A stretch of DNA of 64,000 nucleotides, taken from NCBI RefSeq assembly GCF_004526235.1, contig NZ_CP038159.1, forward strand, positions 1,364,001 to 1,428,000, in the 5' to 3' direction. This document shows, piece by piece, positions 9,578-20,005 of the stretch. The translations under genes and the position numbers were made by a program. Every line of letters begins with the position of its first letter. Positions within the stretch are counted from its first letter, which is position 1. This stretch comes from Sphingobacterium sp. CZ-2 (lineage in GTDB: Bacteria; Bacteroidota; Bacteroidia; Sphingobacteriales; Sphingobacteriaceae). The notes under the pieces were generated by a model. It ran no database searches. It was given only the letters and a program-made list of their open reading frames with translations, and was not told the origin of the DNA.

Positions 9578-10165
9578 ATGAGTAAGATATTACCTATGGA
9601 ATTCCCCTTCTTAACTGCGTTAAAGAAAGGCAGAGCCTGTAAGTTGTTTGACGAGTCTAAAATAATTTCAACCCCCATTAAACAGTTATTGGAAAGCATG
9701 TTGAATTGTTCATTACCAACTTCGATGCGGGATTACTATTACAGGTTGAAGATAGAAGAATTACTTCTGACTATTTTTTCCATGCACCCAAAATTTTTGG
9801 AGGATGACCGTAGCAACACCAACCTATCCCTAGACGAAAAAGTTATTGAAGTAAAGGAATGGGTAGATAAACAGGAAATCGGTAATATTCGATTGCAAGA
9901 AGTTGAAGACCTATTTCATATTTCTCAAAAAAACTTGAATAAAGGATTTCAAAAGTATTTTGGGTGTAATCTATCGCAGTACCTACGCGAAAAACAGATG
10001 GAAAAAGCTCGATACCTGATACAACATAAAAACTACAGCATCAATGAGGTAGCCAAATTGTTAAGATATAGTTACTCCCAACATTTCACATCCGCATTTA
10101 CTAAGCATTTCGGGTATTCTCCGAAAGAATTAAAAGCGCAAAAAACACTGGAAAAGAATAAATGA
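9578..10165 (+). pseudogene. AraC-family regulator, C-terminal remnant
   Basis: A 195-residue frame with an intact AraC DNA-binding domain: first helix-turn-helix near IRLQEVEDLFHISQKNLNKG, second near YSINEVAKLLRYSYSQHFTS, then AFTKHFGYSPKELK. Upstream of it only the last helices of the effector domain remain (LKIEELLLTIFSMH); the usual N-terminal sensor part (over 100 residues) is missing. In PchR-type siderophore regulators the full length is about 320. The start lies 9 bases from the truncated PepSY start on the other strand. It could still make a ligand-independent DNA-binding protein, but a remnant is more likely. Confidence 0.7.
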
Positions 10166-10199
10166 TAAATCAAGAAAGTGAAAGGGGAAATAAAGAAAG

Positions 10200-10273
10200 T
10201 GCGCTCAAAGGGAGTCGAACCCCTAACCTTCTGATCCGTAGTCAGATGCTCTATCCAATTAAGCTATGAGCGC
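10200..10273 (-). tRNA. tRNA-Arg (anticodon ACG), copy 2
   Basis: Base-for-base identical to copy 1 over all 74 positions. Flanks differ except for three bases at the 3' side (AAG on +), so identity spans 77 bases (10197-10273 against 8901-8977). No strong terminator follows this copy. Confidence 0.95.
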
Positions 10274-10304
10274 ATTACAAACGGTCAAATCACCGTTGAT
10301 GCTG

Positions 10305-10335
10305 CAAATATCGAGGTTTTTTTATATTTTCCAAA
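10305..10335 (-). promoter_or_regulatory. promoter of tRNA-Arg copy 2
   Basis: On -, TTTG (10332-10335), a 19-base spacer, then GATATTTG (10305-10312), one base off the TAnnTTTG form. Its position relative to the tRNA is close to that of copy 1, but the surrounding sequence is different. Confidence 0.6.
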
Positions 10336-10408
10336 TGGTTTTTTCGTTTTTTAGGCAATTTCAAACTATCTTAGGTCTATTCTGTTGATACCTATATAAT
10401 TAATTTTT

Positions 10409-11236
10409 ATGGCTGAACGATTAATAAAAAGCAACAAGATCCGGATTGGCGATATAAGCATTGCCTATCATATAAAGAAAGCAACTGAAAAAACCGATAG
10501 AACCATCATATTTCTTCATGGATTCCCTTTCAACAAGAATATGTGGCGGGAACAACTGGAAAGTCTGGAAGATAATATAACCGGCATTGCGGTTGACATT
10601 CGTGGATTAGGAAATAGTACCAAAGGTCATGGATTTTTTTCCATAGATGTATTTGCAAAAGACCTGGGCGCCTTTCTACGGAAAATGGAAATTGATAAGG
10701 CGGTACTCTGCGGGGTTTCCATGGGAGGCTATATTGCCCTGCGTGCCTATCAACTGTTTCCGGAAAAGATTGATGGACTTATCCTTTCTGATACCCATGC
10801 CAAGGCAGATGATAATGCCGGAAAACAGAAACGCTTTGATGCTATTCAAGCTGTTTTAAACCATGGTCGTCGCCCGTATGCGATCGGTTTTATTGCGAAT
10901 GTATTTTCACCAAAAAGCATCGAGGAAAAACCTGAGGCGATTGAACTCATCAAAAGCAGTATCCGAAGGAACAGTGTTTCGTCCATTTGTGCAACGTTGT
11001 TGGCGATGGCTTCCAGAACCGACACCACGGATGTACTTTCAGAAATTAAGGTGCCGACCTTATTGATACGGGGGAAAGAGGATAAGATCACCCCTGCTGA
11101 GCCAATGGAAGAGATGGCCAAAAAGATCAAGGGTGCAACCTATATGGAATTTGAAGGCTGTGGGCACTTGCCTAACATGGAAGACCCAGCTAAGTTTAAT
11201 TTAAATATGAACAAGCTTTTACAGAAGAAATCTTAA
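10409..11236 (+). CDS. alpha/beta-fold hydrolase
   Basis: A 275-residue single-domain hydrolase. The oxyanion HGFPFNKNMW comes first, then the nucleophile elbow CGVSMGGY, with the acid expected near RGKEDKITP and the catalytic His in GCGHLPNMEDP. The order and length fit esterases, lactonases and 3-oxoadipate enol-lactonase-like enzymes. No signal peptide is present, so it is cytoplasmic. It has no operon partners and no substrate indication. Confidence 0.85.
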   Translation: MAERLIKSNKIRIGDISIAYHIKKATEKTDRTIIFLHGFPFNKNMWREQLESLEDNITGIAVDIRGLGNSTKGHGFFSIDVFAKDLGAFLRKMEIDKAVLCGVSMGGYIALRAYQLFPEKIDGLILSDTHAKADDNAGKQKRFDAIQAVLNHGRRPYAIGFIANVFSPKSIEEKPEAIELIKSSIRRNSVSSICATLLAMASRTDTTDVLSEIKVPTLLIRGKEDKITPAEPMEEMAKKIKGATYMEFEGCGHLPNMEDPAKFNLNMNKLLQKKS

Positions 11237-11290
11237 GATCTTCAGCATATGTTTTTATGCTAATGGAATATTAGATCTTTATTCATTTAT

Positions 11291-12112
11291 TTAAATAGCG
11301 GCCTTCTTTTTAACGGGGATTTCCGGGATCAGTTTTTTTGTGTATTCCGTTCCTTTCTCGATTAAAAAGGAGGCTTTATCATAATCCCAAATGCCTCCGA
11401 TATTGTGTGGGATATCGATCAGGTAATCCGGTTTATACAATTCTACGCTTAATTTCGATAGCCGTCTTCGCATCATCAGGTAAGCTTCTTGAAGCAATCC
11501 TATAGAATTCATCTTGCTCTCAAAAGGAAGCGGACCATATTTAGCATCCGGCTTTCCATCCAAGTTTACCGCAATGATGATGTTCCTGCGCTTTCTTTTC
11601 ACATAATTGATGGGCAATGGGTTCAAAACCCCACCATCCACCAGGTTCCATTCATCCGATTCAATACTGGTAAAAACACCTGGTATGGCGATGGAAGCTC
11701 TGATAGCTTGATAGACACTCCCCTTATCAAAGATCATTTCGCGCTCATTTTTAAGGTCGGTGGCAATGGCACGGAAGGGAATGCGCATATCCTCGATATC
11801 CTTATCCGGAAATATCTCTTTCAGAGATTCAAAAACACGTACGCCTTTTAGCAATCCAAACTTTGGATTTGTGAAATCCATTAATCGGAACACCTGCCTT
11901 TTGGTCAGAACCCTCATCCAATCCTCCAATTCAGTTAATTTTCCTTCGACATAAGCGGCTCCGATCAAAGATCCTATCGAACAACCCACCACTTCATCTA
12001 TTTCATAGCCCATCGCTTCCAATTGACGAATCACACCTATTTGCACCAAGCCTCTGGCACCACCGCTGCCCAGGACGAGGGATACCTTACGTTTGCTTTT
12101 CAGAAAGTTCAT
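11291..12112 (-). CDS. patatin-like phospholipase, RssA-type
   Basis: A serine lipid acyl hydrolase of the bacterial patatin class (273 residues from the chosen start). The glycine-rich oxyanion loop is LGSGGARG near residue 14, the nucleophile is GCSIG, and the Asp of the dyad is in DGGVLNP. The frame is open up to 12187, but an ATG at 12112 is preferred: it places the first strand (KRKVSLVLGSG) at the N-terminus as in the family and leaves room for the divergent tetR promoter. No signal peptide is present. A role in phospholipid turnover is inferred. Confidence 0.85.
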   Translation of the reverse strand: MNFLKSKRKVSLVLGSGGARGLVQIGVIRQLEAMGYEIDEVVGCSIGSLIGAAYVEGKLTELEDWMRVLTKRQVFRLMDFTNPKFGLLKGVRVFESLKEIFPDKDIEDMRIPFRAIATDLKNEREMIFDKGSVYQAIRASIAIPGVFTSIESDEWNLVDGGVLNPLPINYVKRKRRNIIIAVNLDGKPDAKYGPLPFESKMNSIGLLQEAYLMMRRRLSKLSVELYKPDYLIDIPHNIGGIWDYDKASFLIEKGTEYTKKLIPEIPVKKKAAI

Positions 12113-12178
12113 ATTTAAAGGTAAAACAAATTTACTTGCTTTAAAAATGTCATTTGCATGTCCCATTTTATCTAAAAG

Positions 12179-12221
12179 TTGGAACAAATAACTATCGTTG
12201 TTAATTTTGCTAACAGTGTTA
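12179..12221 (+). promoter_or_regulatory. promoter with overlapping TetR-type operator
   Basis: A perfect -7 element TAATTTTG (12202-12209) has TTG at 12179-12181, 20 bases upstream. Directly behind it, over the expected start site near 12216, lies the inverted repeat TAAC-AGT-GTTA (12211-12221). The arrangement is what autorepression by the TetR protein encoded 11 bases downstream would need. Confidence 0.65.
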
Positions 12222-12231
12222 ACTAAATGGT

Positions 12232-12828
12232 ATGGGCGTAACAGAAAGAAAACTTAGGCAACAAGAGGAAATGAGGAAGCAAATCATCGATTGCTCGCGA
12301 GAAATCGTGCATGAGGAAGGTTGGGCTGCCCTTTCCATCCGCAAAATAGCGGATGCCATTGAGTATTCGGTACCCGTGATCTATAAATATTTCGAAAACA
12401 AGGAAGCAATTTCCGCTTATTTCGTAGCAGAAGGTTTTGATCTGCTCTACGCGCAGATAACAGCAGGAATTTCTACAGAAGACAGCATCGAAGAACGCTT
12501 TCAACAATTGGGATTGGGATATTACCTATTCGCTGAGCAGCATCCCAAACATTACGAGATCATGTTTGGCTTGGGGATACCGACCTGTGAAACAGCAAAG
12601 AACATCAAATCTGTTGGGCTCTTGTCGGATCTTTTCCGCCATATGATTGACGAATTGATCCAAAAAAGTGGAAGAAAGGATATTGATGCCTGCATCAAAT
12701 ACCGTAGCCTTTGGGCCATGCTGCATGGGGTGGTTGCCTTGGAACTTCTTTCCCTTACAGGCTCCGATAAGGTATGCAACTCCCTCATCCTGGCCGATAG
12801 CATGCGCTCTTTCACAAAAGGAATTTAA
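12232..12828 (+). CDS. TetR/AcrR-family transcriptional regulator
   Basis: A 198-residue repressor. The N-terminal DNA-binding domain (about residues 10-55) has the typical run EEGWAALSIRKIADAIEYS, then VPVIYKYFENKEAI. The rest is the helical ligand domain and is not informative about the ligand. It sits behind its own likely operator (12211-12221). The nitroreductase gene follows after 28 bases on the same strand, so that gene is the most likely co-regulated target. Confidence 0.88.
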   Translation: MGVTERKLRQQEEMRKQIIDCSREIVHEEGWAALSIRKIADAIEYSVPVIYKYFENKEAISAYFVAEGFDLLYAQITAGISTEDSIEERFQQLGLGYYLFAEQHPKHYEIMFGLGIPTCETAKNIKSVGLLSDLFRHMIDELIQKSGRKDIDACIKYRSLWAMLHGVVALELLSLTGSDKVCNSLILADSMRSFTKGI

Positions 12829-12856
12829 ATTATTATTAAATATATCAAATACATAC

Positions 12857-13489
12857 ATGAATCTATTAGAACATTTAAACTGGAGATACGCCACTAAAAA
12901 AATGAATGGCAATAAAGTTGATCAAGAGAAAGTTGATCAAATCGTGGAAGCAGCACGTTTGGCACCAACCTCTTCCGGACTTCATCCGTTTAAGATCATT
13001 GAAATCAGCAATCCTGAGCTAAAGCAAAAAATCCAACCTATTGCTTTCAACCAATCCCAGATTGTAGATAGTTCTCATCTATTGGTTTTTGCGGCTTACG
13101 ATGAATACACCCAAGAACGTGTTGATGCACCTTTCAAGCAACAGGAAGTGGAAAGAGGATTGCCAGCTGGCTTTGCTGATGATTATAAAAACTCACTTTT
13201 CACTTCTTTACAGGCGAAAACAAAGGAGCAGCATTTTGAACATGCCGCACGTCAGGCCTATATTGGATTTGGTTTGGCCATTGCCGCTGCAGCGGAATTA
13301 AAAGTTGATGCAACCCCGATGGAAGGCTTTATCCCACAACAACTGGATGAATTATTGGGATTGGACAAATTAGGTCTTCGTTCCGTTACTATCCTTGCTT
13401 TGGGATATCGCGATGAGCAGAACGATTGGTTATTGAACATGAAAAAAGTACGTGTACTTAAAGAAGATTTTGTTATAAACTTTAACTAA
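12857..13489 (+). CDS. NAD(P)H-dependent nitroreductase-family oxidoreductase
   Basis: An FMN enzyme of the NfsB type (210 residues) that reduces nitro, quinone or similar compounds with NAD(P)H. The signature N-terminus LLEHLNWRYATKKMNG and the FMN-contact segment ARLAPTSSGLHPFKIIEI are present. Near the C-terminus, LRSVTILALGYRDEQNDWL is the conserved last strand. The ATG at 12857 is chosen because it gives the family's standard N-terminus; a longer frame would run far into tetR. Placement after tetR suggests induction by a toxic compound. Confidence 0.88.
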   Translation: MNLLEHLNWRYATKKMNGNKVDQEKVDQIVEAARLAPTSSGLHPFKIIEISNPELKQKIQPIAFNQSQIVDSSHLLVFAAYDEYTQERVDAPFKQQEVERGLPAGFADDYKNSLFTSLQAKTKEQHFEHAARQAYIGFGLAIAAAAELKVDATPMEGFIPQQLDELLGLDKLGLRSVTILALGYRDEQNDWLLNMKKVRVLKEDFVINFN

Positions 13490-13509
13490 TCCCCTACAAT
13501 AGCAATTTG

Positions 13510-13555
13510 GCTGTTATTGAATGTAAAAAATTATACATGCAATAACAGCTTTTTT
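13510..13555 (+). terminator. intrinsic terminator after the nitroreductase
   Basis: The arms GCTGTTATTG (13510-13519) and CAATAACAGC (13540-13549) pair perfectly, with an inner TGTA/TACA pairing, and are followed by TTTTTT. Confidence 0.85.
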
Positions 13556-13587
13556 ATTTATTATTAGCCTGTAACTAATAGGAATGT

Positions 13588-14178
13588 ATGGAAACTGCCA
13601 AAGAAAAAATGATTGCCGGTAAACTATTCCGAGACGAGGATGGCGCTCTTTTCAAGGAAAGACAACATTGTAAAGTGATCCTTCAACAATACAACCAAAT
13701 GGAACCCATCCGGGTAAAGGCAAGGAATTCACTCCTAAAAAGTATTCTTGGAAAGACAGAAGGCAAGTTTTTCATCGAGCCTCCCTTCCGCTGTGACTAT
13801 GGTTATCATATTGAATTAGGAGAAAATTTTTATGCAAATTTCAACCTCACCATATTAGATGGGGCAAAAGTATCCTTTGGAAAAAACGTATTGATAGGCC
13901 CAAATGTCAGTTTATTTACGGCTTCACATCCTATTGATCCCATTGCAAGAGCAGAGGGTTGGGAATATTCCAAACCCATCAGCATTGGGGATAATGTCTG
14001 GATAGGTGGACATACCGTGATCAATCCTGGAGTTAGTATCGGAGAAAATTCGGTGATCGGCTCCGGATCTATCGTTACTCGCGATATACCTGCCAACGTG
14101 GTCGCGGTTGGCAATCCCTGCCGTGTAATACGGGAAATTACTTCTGAAGATATCCTTTCTAAAGATCAATTCATGTAA
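13588..14178 (+). CDS. maltose/galactoside O-acetyltransferase family (hexapeptide)
   Basis: A 196-residue left-handed beta-helix acetyltransferase using acetyl-CoA. The N-terminal Mac domain reads EKMIAGKLFRDED...; the hexapeptide repeats include GPNVSLFTASHPIDP, with the catalytic His in ASHP, and IGDNVWIGGHTVINPGVSIG. The family is Maa/LacA/NodL; the acceptor sugar is unknown. It appears monocistronic. Confidence 0.9.
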   Translation: METAKEKMIAGKLFRDEDGALFKERQHCKVILQQYNQMEPIRVKARNSLLKSILGKTEGKFFIEPPFRCDYGYHIELGENFYANFNLTILDGAKVSFGKNVLIGPNVSLFTASHPIDPIARAEGWEYSKPISIGDNVWIGGHTVINPGVSIGENSVIGSGSIVTRDIPANVVAVGNPCRVIREITSEDILSKDQFM

Positions 14179-14211
14179 TAGCTGCGGAACAATTTGTTTA
14201 TATAAAACAAA

Positions 14212-14266
14212 AACACCTGAGATGGGGAATCCCAGGTGTTTTACCAAACCAATTATTAACCTAAAT
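14212..14266 (+). repeat. hairpin-leader repeat, copy 1
   Basis: A hairpin with arms AACACCTG (14212-14219) and CAGGTGTT (14233-14240), 13-base loop, is followed by a 24-base segment (14243-14266) repeated exactly at 14376-14399. Just after it comes ATG (14268) with only two codons before a stop, then ATG (14276) with a 16-codon frame rich in Leu/Phe/Arg. The unit resembles a transcribed 5' leader that has lost its gene. Confidence 0.6.
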
Positions 14267-14344
14267 TATGAAATTATGAATTTACTATTTAAACGCCTGC
14301 TAATTCATTTTAGTATATCCATCTAAAAAAAATATCAAAAAAAA

Positions 14345-14399
14345 AAATACCTGAAGCGGAGAACTCCAGGTATTTACCAAACCAATTATTAACCTAAAT
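14345..14399 (+). repeat. hairpin-leader repeat, copy 2
   Basis: The arms AAATACCTG (14345-14353) and CAGGTATTT (14367-14375) again enclose a 13-base loop, followed at once by the same 24-base segment (14376-14399). Relative to copy 1 one C-G pair has become T-A on both sides of the stem, a compensatory change. No start codon or gene follows on +; the next gene is convergent. Confidence 0.6.
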
Positions 14400-14540
14400 A
14401 TTTCTATTTATCTAGTTGCAATTAAAACGGCCATATATCTTGATTATTGTATGGATTATTAAAAAAATTAAAAAAGATTACAGCAACTCAATTAACTTAT
14501 TAATTATCAAAAATTTAATTTTAAAATTTTTCGATAATAA

Positions 14541-15200
14541 TTAAGGATTCCCTGATATTACCTCCACCACTTTATCACTGATTTTAGTGATATCAGATTT
14601 TAACCCCACCATCATCGTCATCACGTGCACTGGATTTCCCTCCATTTCTCTGAAATTTCGCATGTACCCGATTTCAAAACCAAGAAAAAAGCCTTTGAAT
14701 TTATAATCAGCCCCTACCCCTACCTTAAAAGCAGGCGATATGCTGTATTTATATTCGATATCCACATTTTGGTTATTCCCCATGTCATTTGCTCGAGGTT
14801 CAGAATTAAGGGCAACTCCAGGTCCGGCATAGGCATAGGTATTCAACCTGTCCCATTGCCTCCGCGTTCCTCCCGCCAAACTCAAGGTGTACATCGTTGC
14901 GCGAGAGTTACTGAGAAGCCTATTATAATCGGGATCCTTTTCCAATTGGTCATAACCAAAACTCATCATATAAAGCGTTGGCAACAGGTAATATTTCGGA
15001 TTTTTCAAGGAAATATCCAAACCCATACTGCCTGTAAAGAACTTCGTGCTCAATACATTTTTGGTTTTTCCCAAGGGAATGGAAAGACCTGTTCCCCCGA
15101 AATAATAAACCTTCTTGAAATGCAAAGTATCTGCTCCAGTTTGTGCCATAGCAGAATAGCCTATTACTAGGCTTAAGATACTCATGAAAATAACCTTCAT
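14541..15200 (-). CDS. outer-membrane beta-barrel-like protein, unknown function
   Basis: A 219-residue protein with a signal peptide (MKVIFMSILSLVIGYSAMAQ) and then alternating polar and hydrophobic strands ending in aromatic residues (GADYKFKGFFLGFEIGYM). Composition and length fit a small barrel of 8-10 strands. The C-terminus does not end in the classic aromatic residue. It stands alone: the upstream flank is a short spacer to wbqC, the downstream side is the hairpin-leader region. Confidence 0.6.
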   Translation of the reverse strand: MKVIFMSILSLVIGYSAMAQTGADTLHFKKVYYFGGTGLSIPLGKTKNVLSTKFFTGSMGLDISLKNPKYYLLPTLYMMSFGYDQLEKDPDYNRLLSNSRATMYTLSLAGGTRRQWDRLNTYAYAGPGVALNSEPRANDMGNNQNVDIEYKYSISPAFKVGVGADYKFKGFFLGFEIGYMRNFREMEGNPVHVMTMMVGLKSDITKISDKVVEVISGNP

Positions 15201-15255
15201 TAACTAGATGTTTATCAATAAAACATAAACCTAATTAAAATGTTTGAAGGCCGTA

Positions 15256-15870
15256 TTATAAATAATTCTTCGCTTGAGGACCTTGGCTGAACAGCAGGTC
15301 GATAACACTCAGATTTGGGATAAAACCATTCTTATCTTCAAAGAGCTGATAATAAGGCTTCTGATCCGTTATTAAAGAAGGCTTTTTGGGATGAATAATC
15401 TTTCTGAAATCATGTTCTGCAGACTCCACCTCTTGATAGGAATCCGTGAACTTGATTTCTTTTTTCAATTTCAATAATTTCAGCAATAAGGTAAGTTGAT
15501 CGACATGGAAATCCATCAAGAACTCATATTTCTTTTCGTAGAATGGCAGTAGATCATCCTCATAATATTCAAAGTATGCCGAACTGCGGTAAGCCGTCTG
15601 AAGGGATAACCAATGCAGTCTTTGCCATGGATGATCGTAGTTGATGCGAACATCTTTCATCGCAACGCGTTCCTTTCTTCCGTGCTGTATAGGCACAAAC
15701 AATTCCAAAACACCATTTGCCGTCGAGATCTGCGTACGTGTTCTGAAGGTCTGCTTTGGATAATTTTCAAAGCGTTCCAACAACAGATCACCTTCAGCGT
15801 CCTTGATGGTTTTGAAGTAACTGGCATTTGGTAAATATAAAACCGGAAGTAGAATATCCTGCATCATCAT
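15256..15870 (-). CDS. WbqC-family protein
   Basis: A 204-residue protein of the WbqC-like family, which occurs in O-antigen clusters and widely in Bacteroidota. Recognisable are the N-terminal LPVLYLPNASYF (start of the PYLPPxxYF-type motif), TRTQISTANGVLELFVPI and WQRLHWLSLQTAYRSSAYFEYY. The biochemical role is not firmly known; surface-sugar processing is inferred from other members' context. It diverges from the LpxL-like gene. Confidence 0.82.
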   Translation of the reverse strand: MMMQDILLPVLYLPNASYFKTIKDAEGDLLLERFENYPKQTFRTRTQISTANGVLELFVPIQHGRKERVAMKDVRINYDHPWQRLHWLSLQTAYRSSAYFEYYEDDLLPFYEKKYEFLMDFHVDQLTLLLKLLKLKKEIKFTDSYQEVESAEHDFRKIIHPKKPSLITDQKPYYQLFEDKNGFIPNLSVIDLLFSQGPQAKNYL

Positions 15871-15892
15871 GAAATAAACCCTTAAATGTTCG

Positions 15893-15920
15893 CAAAAATA
15901 ACTTTATTTAGGGATATTTG
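15893..15920. promoter_or_regulatory. divergent promoters between wbqC-like and lpxL-like genes
   Basis: On -, TATTTTTG (15893-15900) is a perfect -7 element for the WbqC gene. On +, GATATTTG (15913-15920) is a one-mismatch -7 element for the acyltransferase. The -33 boxes are not clear on either strand. Confidence 0.5.
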
Positions 15921-15940
15921 TACCTAAGAATACAATAAGA

Positions 15941-16807
15941 ATGAAGGAAAAGCTTGTTTATGGATTAATATATACTATTTCGCTTCTTCCTTTTTGGTGC
16001 CTATATTTCATCTCCGACATCCTTTTTTTCCTGATTTACTATGTTTTCGGCTATAGGAAAAAGGTGGTATATGAAAATCTGCGGAATTCATTTCCAGAGA
16101 AATCTACAGAAGAAATAAATAAAATTGCAAGGGATTTTTACAGATATTTCCCTGATCTATTGGTGGAATCGGTTAAGATGGCAAGTATTTCAGAAGCAGA
16201 AGTTAAAAAAAGAATCGAGCTACTAAATCCAGATGAGGTTTATCAATATATCCATAAAGGGAGATCAGTAATCGGTGTTACTGCCCATTATGGCAACTGG
16301 GAATTGGCGATCCATAGTTTATCCATCATGATGAACACCCCGGAACTGATCATCTATAAACCTTTGAACAACAAGGTTTTCAATACCGTTCATAACCGGA
16401 TCAGAACTCGCTTTGGAGCGACCATGGTACCTATGAAACAAATATTACGGCATATCATCAAACTAAAAAATGTGCCTCATGTAAGCATGTTTGTTTCAGA
16501 TCAGACGCCAACCTATCAAGATTCGGATTATTTTATGGAATTCCTGAACCAGGACACCTTGGTTTTCACTGGAACTGAGCGCATTGCCCGTCTGACCAAC
16601 AATCCGGTGGTATATTGTGAAATCCGTCGGAAGGAGAAAAGAGGATATTATTCTTGTAAATTCACTACCTTAGTAGAACAGCCATCAGCGTATCCAGAAC
16701 ATGAGATCACGCATATTCAAAACCGATTTACCGAACAGGTTATTCGTGAAGAACCGGCCTATTGGTTATGGTCACACCGCCGATGGAAGCGTAAAAGAAG
16801 AAGTTAA
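15941..16807 (+). CDS. lysophospholipid/lipid A acyltransferase, LpxL/HtrB family
   Basis: A 288-residue inner-membrane acyltransferase expected to add a secondary acyl chain to lipid A or a related lipid. One N-terminal membrane helix is followed by the catalytic HX4E motif in TAHYGNWELA (about residues 108-117) and a second conserved part, VSMFVSDQTP, in the place of the GQ.. block. The stop is followed at once by the GT2 gene (16808), so the two are coupled. Both point to envelope glycolipid assembly. Confidence 0.88.
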   Translation: MKEKLVYGLIYTISLLPFWCLYFISDILFFLIYYVFGYRKKVVYENLRNSFPEKSTEEINKIARDFYRYFPDLLVESVKMASISEAEVKKRIELLNPDEVYQYIHKGRSVIGVTAHYGNWELAIHSLSIMMNTPELIIYKPLNNKVFNTVHNRIRTRFGATMVPMKQILRHIIKLKNVPHVSMFVSDQTPTYQDSDYFMEFLNQDTLVFTGTERIARLTNNPVVYCEIRRKEKRGYYSCKFTTLVEQPSAYPEHEITHIQNRFTEQVIREEPAYWLWSHRRWKRKRRS

Positions 16808-17839
16808 ATGATAGCATACCCAAAAGTAGCCGTTGTAATTCTGAATTGGAATGGTAAATTTTTCTTGGAAAAATTTCTTCCTTCCGTCTTCAACAGCACT
16901 TACCCAAATATAGAATTCATTATCGGCGACAACGCCTCTACCGATGATTCCCTAGCCTATGTCAGGGAAAATTATCCGCATTTCAAAATCCTGGTCAACC
17001 AGGAAAACCTGGGATTTGCAGGTGGTTATAATGAGATATTAAAACAGGTGGATGCAGACTATTATGTACTGCTAAATTCAGATGTAGAAGTAACCGAGAA
17101 TTGGATCGAGCCCGTTATCCGTCAGATGGAAGCAGATCCCCTTTTGGCGGCCTGCCAGCCTAAGATCCAAGCCTACCATAACAAAGGACACTTTGAACAT
17201 GCCGGTGCTGCAGGAGGCTATATTGACTATTTTGGATTCCCTTTTTGTCGCGGTCGCATCCTAGATAAAATGGAAAAGGATAATGGCCAATACGACCAAG
17301 CCACCGAAGTTTTCTGGGCTACTGGAGCTGCCTTATTTATTAAAGCAAAGGCTTGGAAAGAAGCGGAAGGATTCGATGCAGATTTTTTTGCCCATTTTGA
17401 AGAGATCGATCTATGCTGGCGACTGAAAAGAATGGGTTACAAGATTGGGTTTTGCCCTAAATCCTTGGTCTACCATGTCGGAGGTGGTACATTGAACACC
17501 AGCAATCCGCAGAAAACCTACCTCAACTTCCGCAACAACATGGTCATGATGCAAAAAAACCTGCCGGTATTCCAGGCTTTTTGGCGATTGGCATTAAGAT
17601 TATGGTGGGATTTATTCGCATTGATCAAGTTTTTGGTCGATGGAAAACGGAAAGATGCCTGGGCGGTTTCCCGTGCACATCAGTATTTCTTCCTAAATGT
17701 TTTTAGGAACGCAAAAAAAAGAAAGAAATATCCGGCGAAATACAACAATAAAGGACAATATAAGAATTCCATAATATGGGATTATTACGTGAATAAAATC
17801 CATAAATTCTCTGATCTGCACGATAAAAATTTTCATTAA
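16808..17839 (+). CDS. glycosyltransferase family 2
   Basis: A 343-residue inverting GT2 of the rhamnosyltransferase-like group. The N-terminal AVVILNWNGKFFLEKFL and IGDNASTDDS give the nucleotide site, and VLLNSDVEV carries the DxD-type metal motif. Next come ATGAALFIKAKAW and HFEEIDLCWRLKRMGYKIGF with the ED(x)DLCWR catalytic region. A possible membrane-associated helix sits near 270. It is immediately downstream of the LpxL-like gene. The transferred sugar is unknown. Confidence 0.88.
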   Translation: MIAYPKVAVVILNWNGKFFLEKFLPSVFNSTYPNIEFIIGDNASTDDSLAYVRENYPHFKILVNQENLGFAGGYNEILKQVDADYYVLLNSDVEVTENWIEPVIRQMEADPLLAACQPKIQAYHNKGHFEHAGAAGGYIDYFGFPFCRGRILDKMEKDNGQYDQATEVFWATGAALFIKAKAWKEAEGFDADFFAHFEEIDLCWRLKRMGYKIGFCPKSLVYHVGGGTLNTSNPQKTYLNFRNNMVMMQKNLPVFQAFWRLALRLWWDLFALIKFLVDGKRKDAWAVSRAHQYFFLNVFRNAKKRKKYPAKYNNKGQYKNSIIWDYYVNKIHKFSDLHDKNFH

Positions 17840-17941
17840 CCCAACTCTTGCTGAACAAATGCTTTTGCGGTTTTCTTAAACCACTTGCAAGACTTTGCCT
17901 GTTTACATATTTAGTTCCCTAAAATTATTTTAGGGCTATAA

Positions 17942-19984
<2,043 letters not shown>

Positions 19985-20005
19985 ATAAAGCATACAAATA
20001 CAATA

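Noticed and set aside
8901..10273. Genomic island integrated at tRNA-Arg
   Set aside because: No integrase, no island-type cargo, and the whole tRNA with its own different promoter is duplicated, whereas integration normally copies only a 3' part.
12668..12856. Long N-terminal extension of the nitroreductase into tetR
   Set aside because: The extension overlaps tetR coding sequence, and the family N-terminus begins at the ATG at 12857.
17917..17935. CCCTAAA/TTTAGGG hairpin before ligA as a terminator
   Set aside because: It is short, AT-rich, and no T tract follows; left unannotated.
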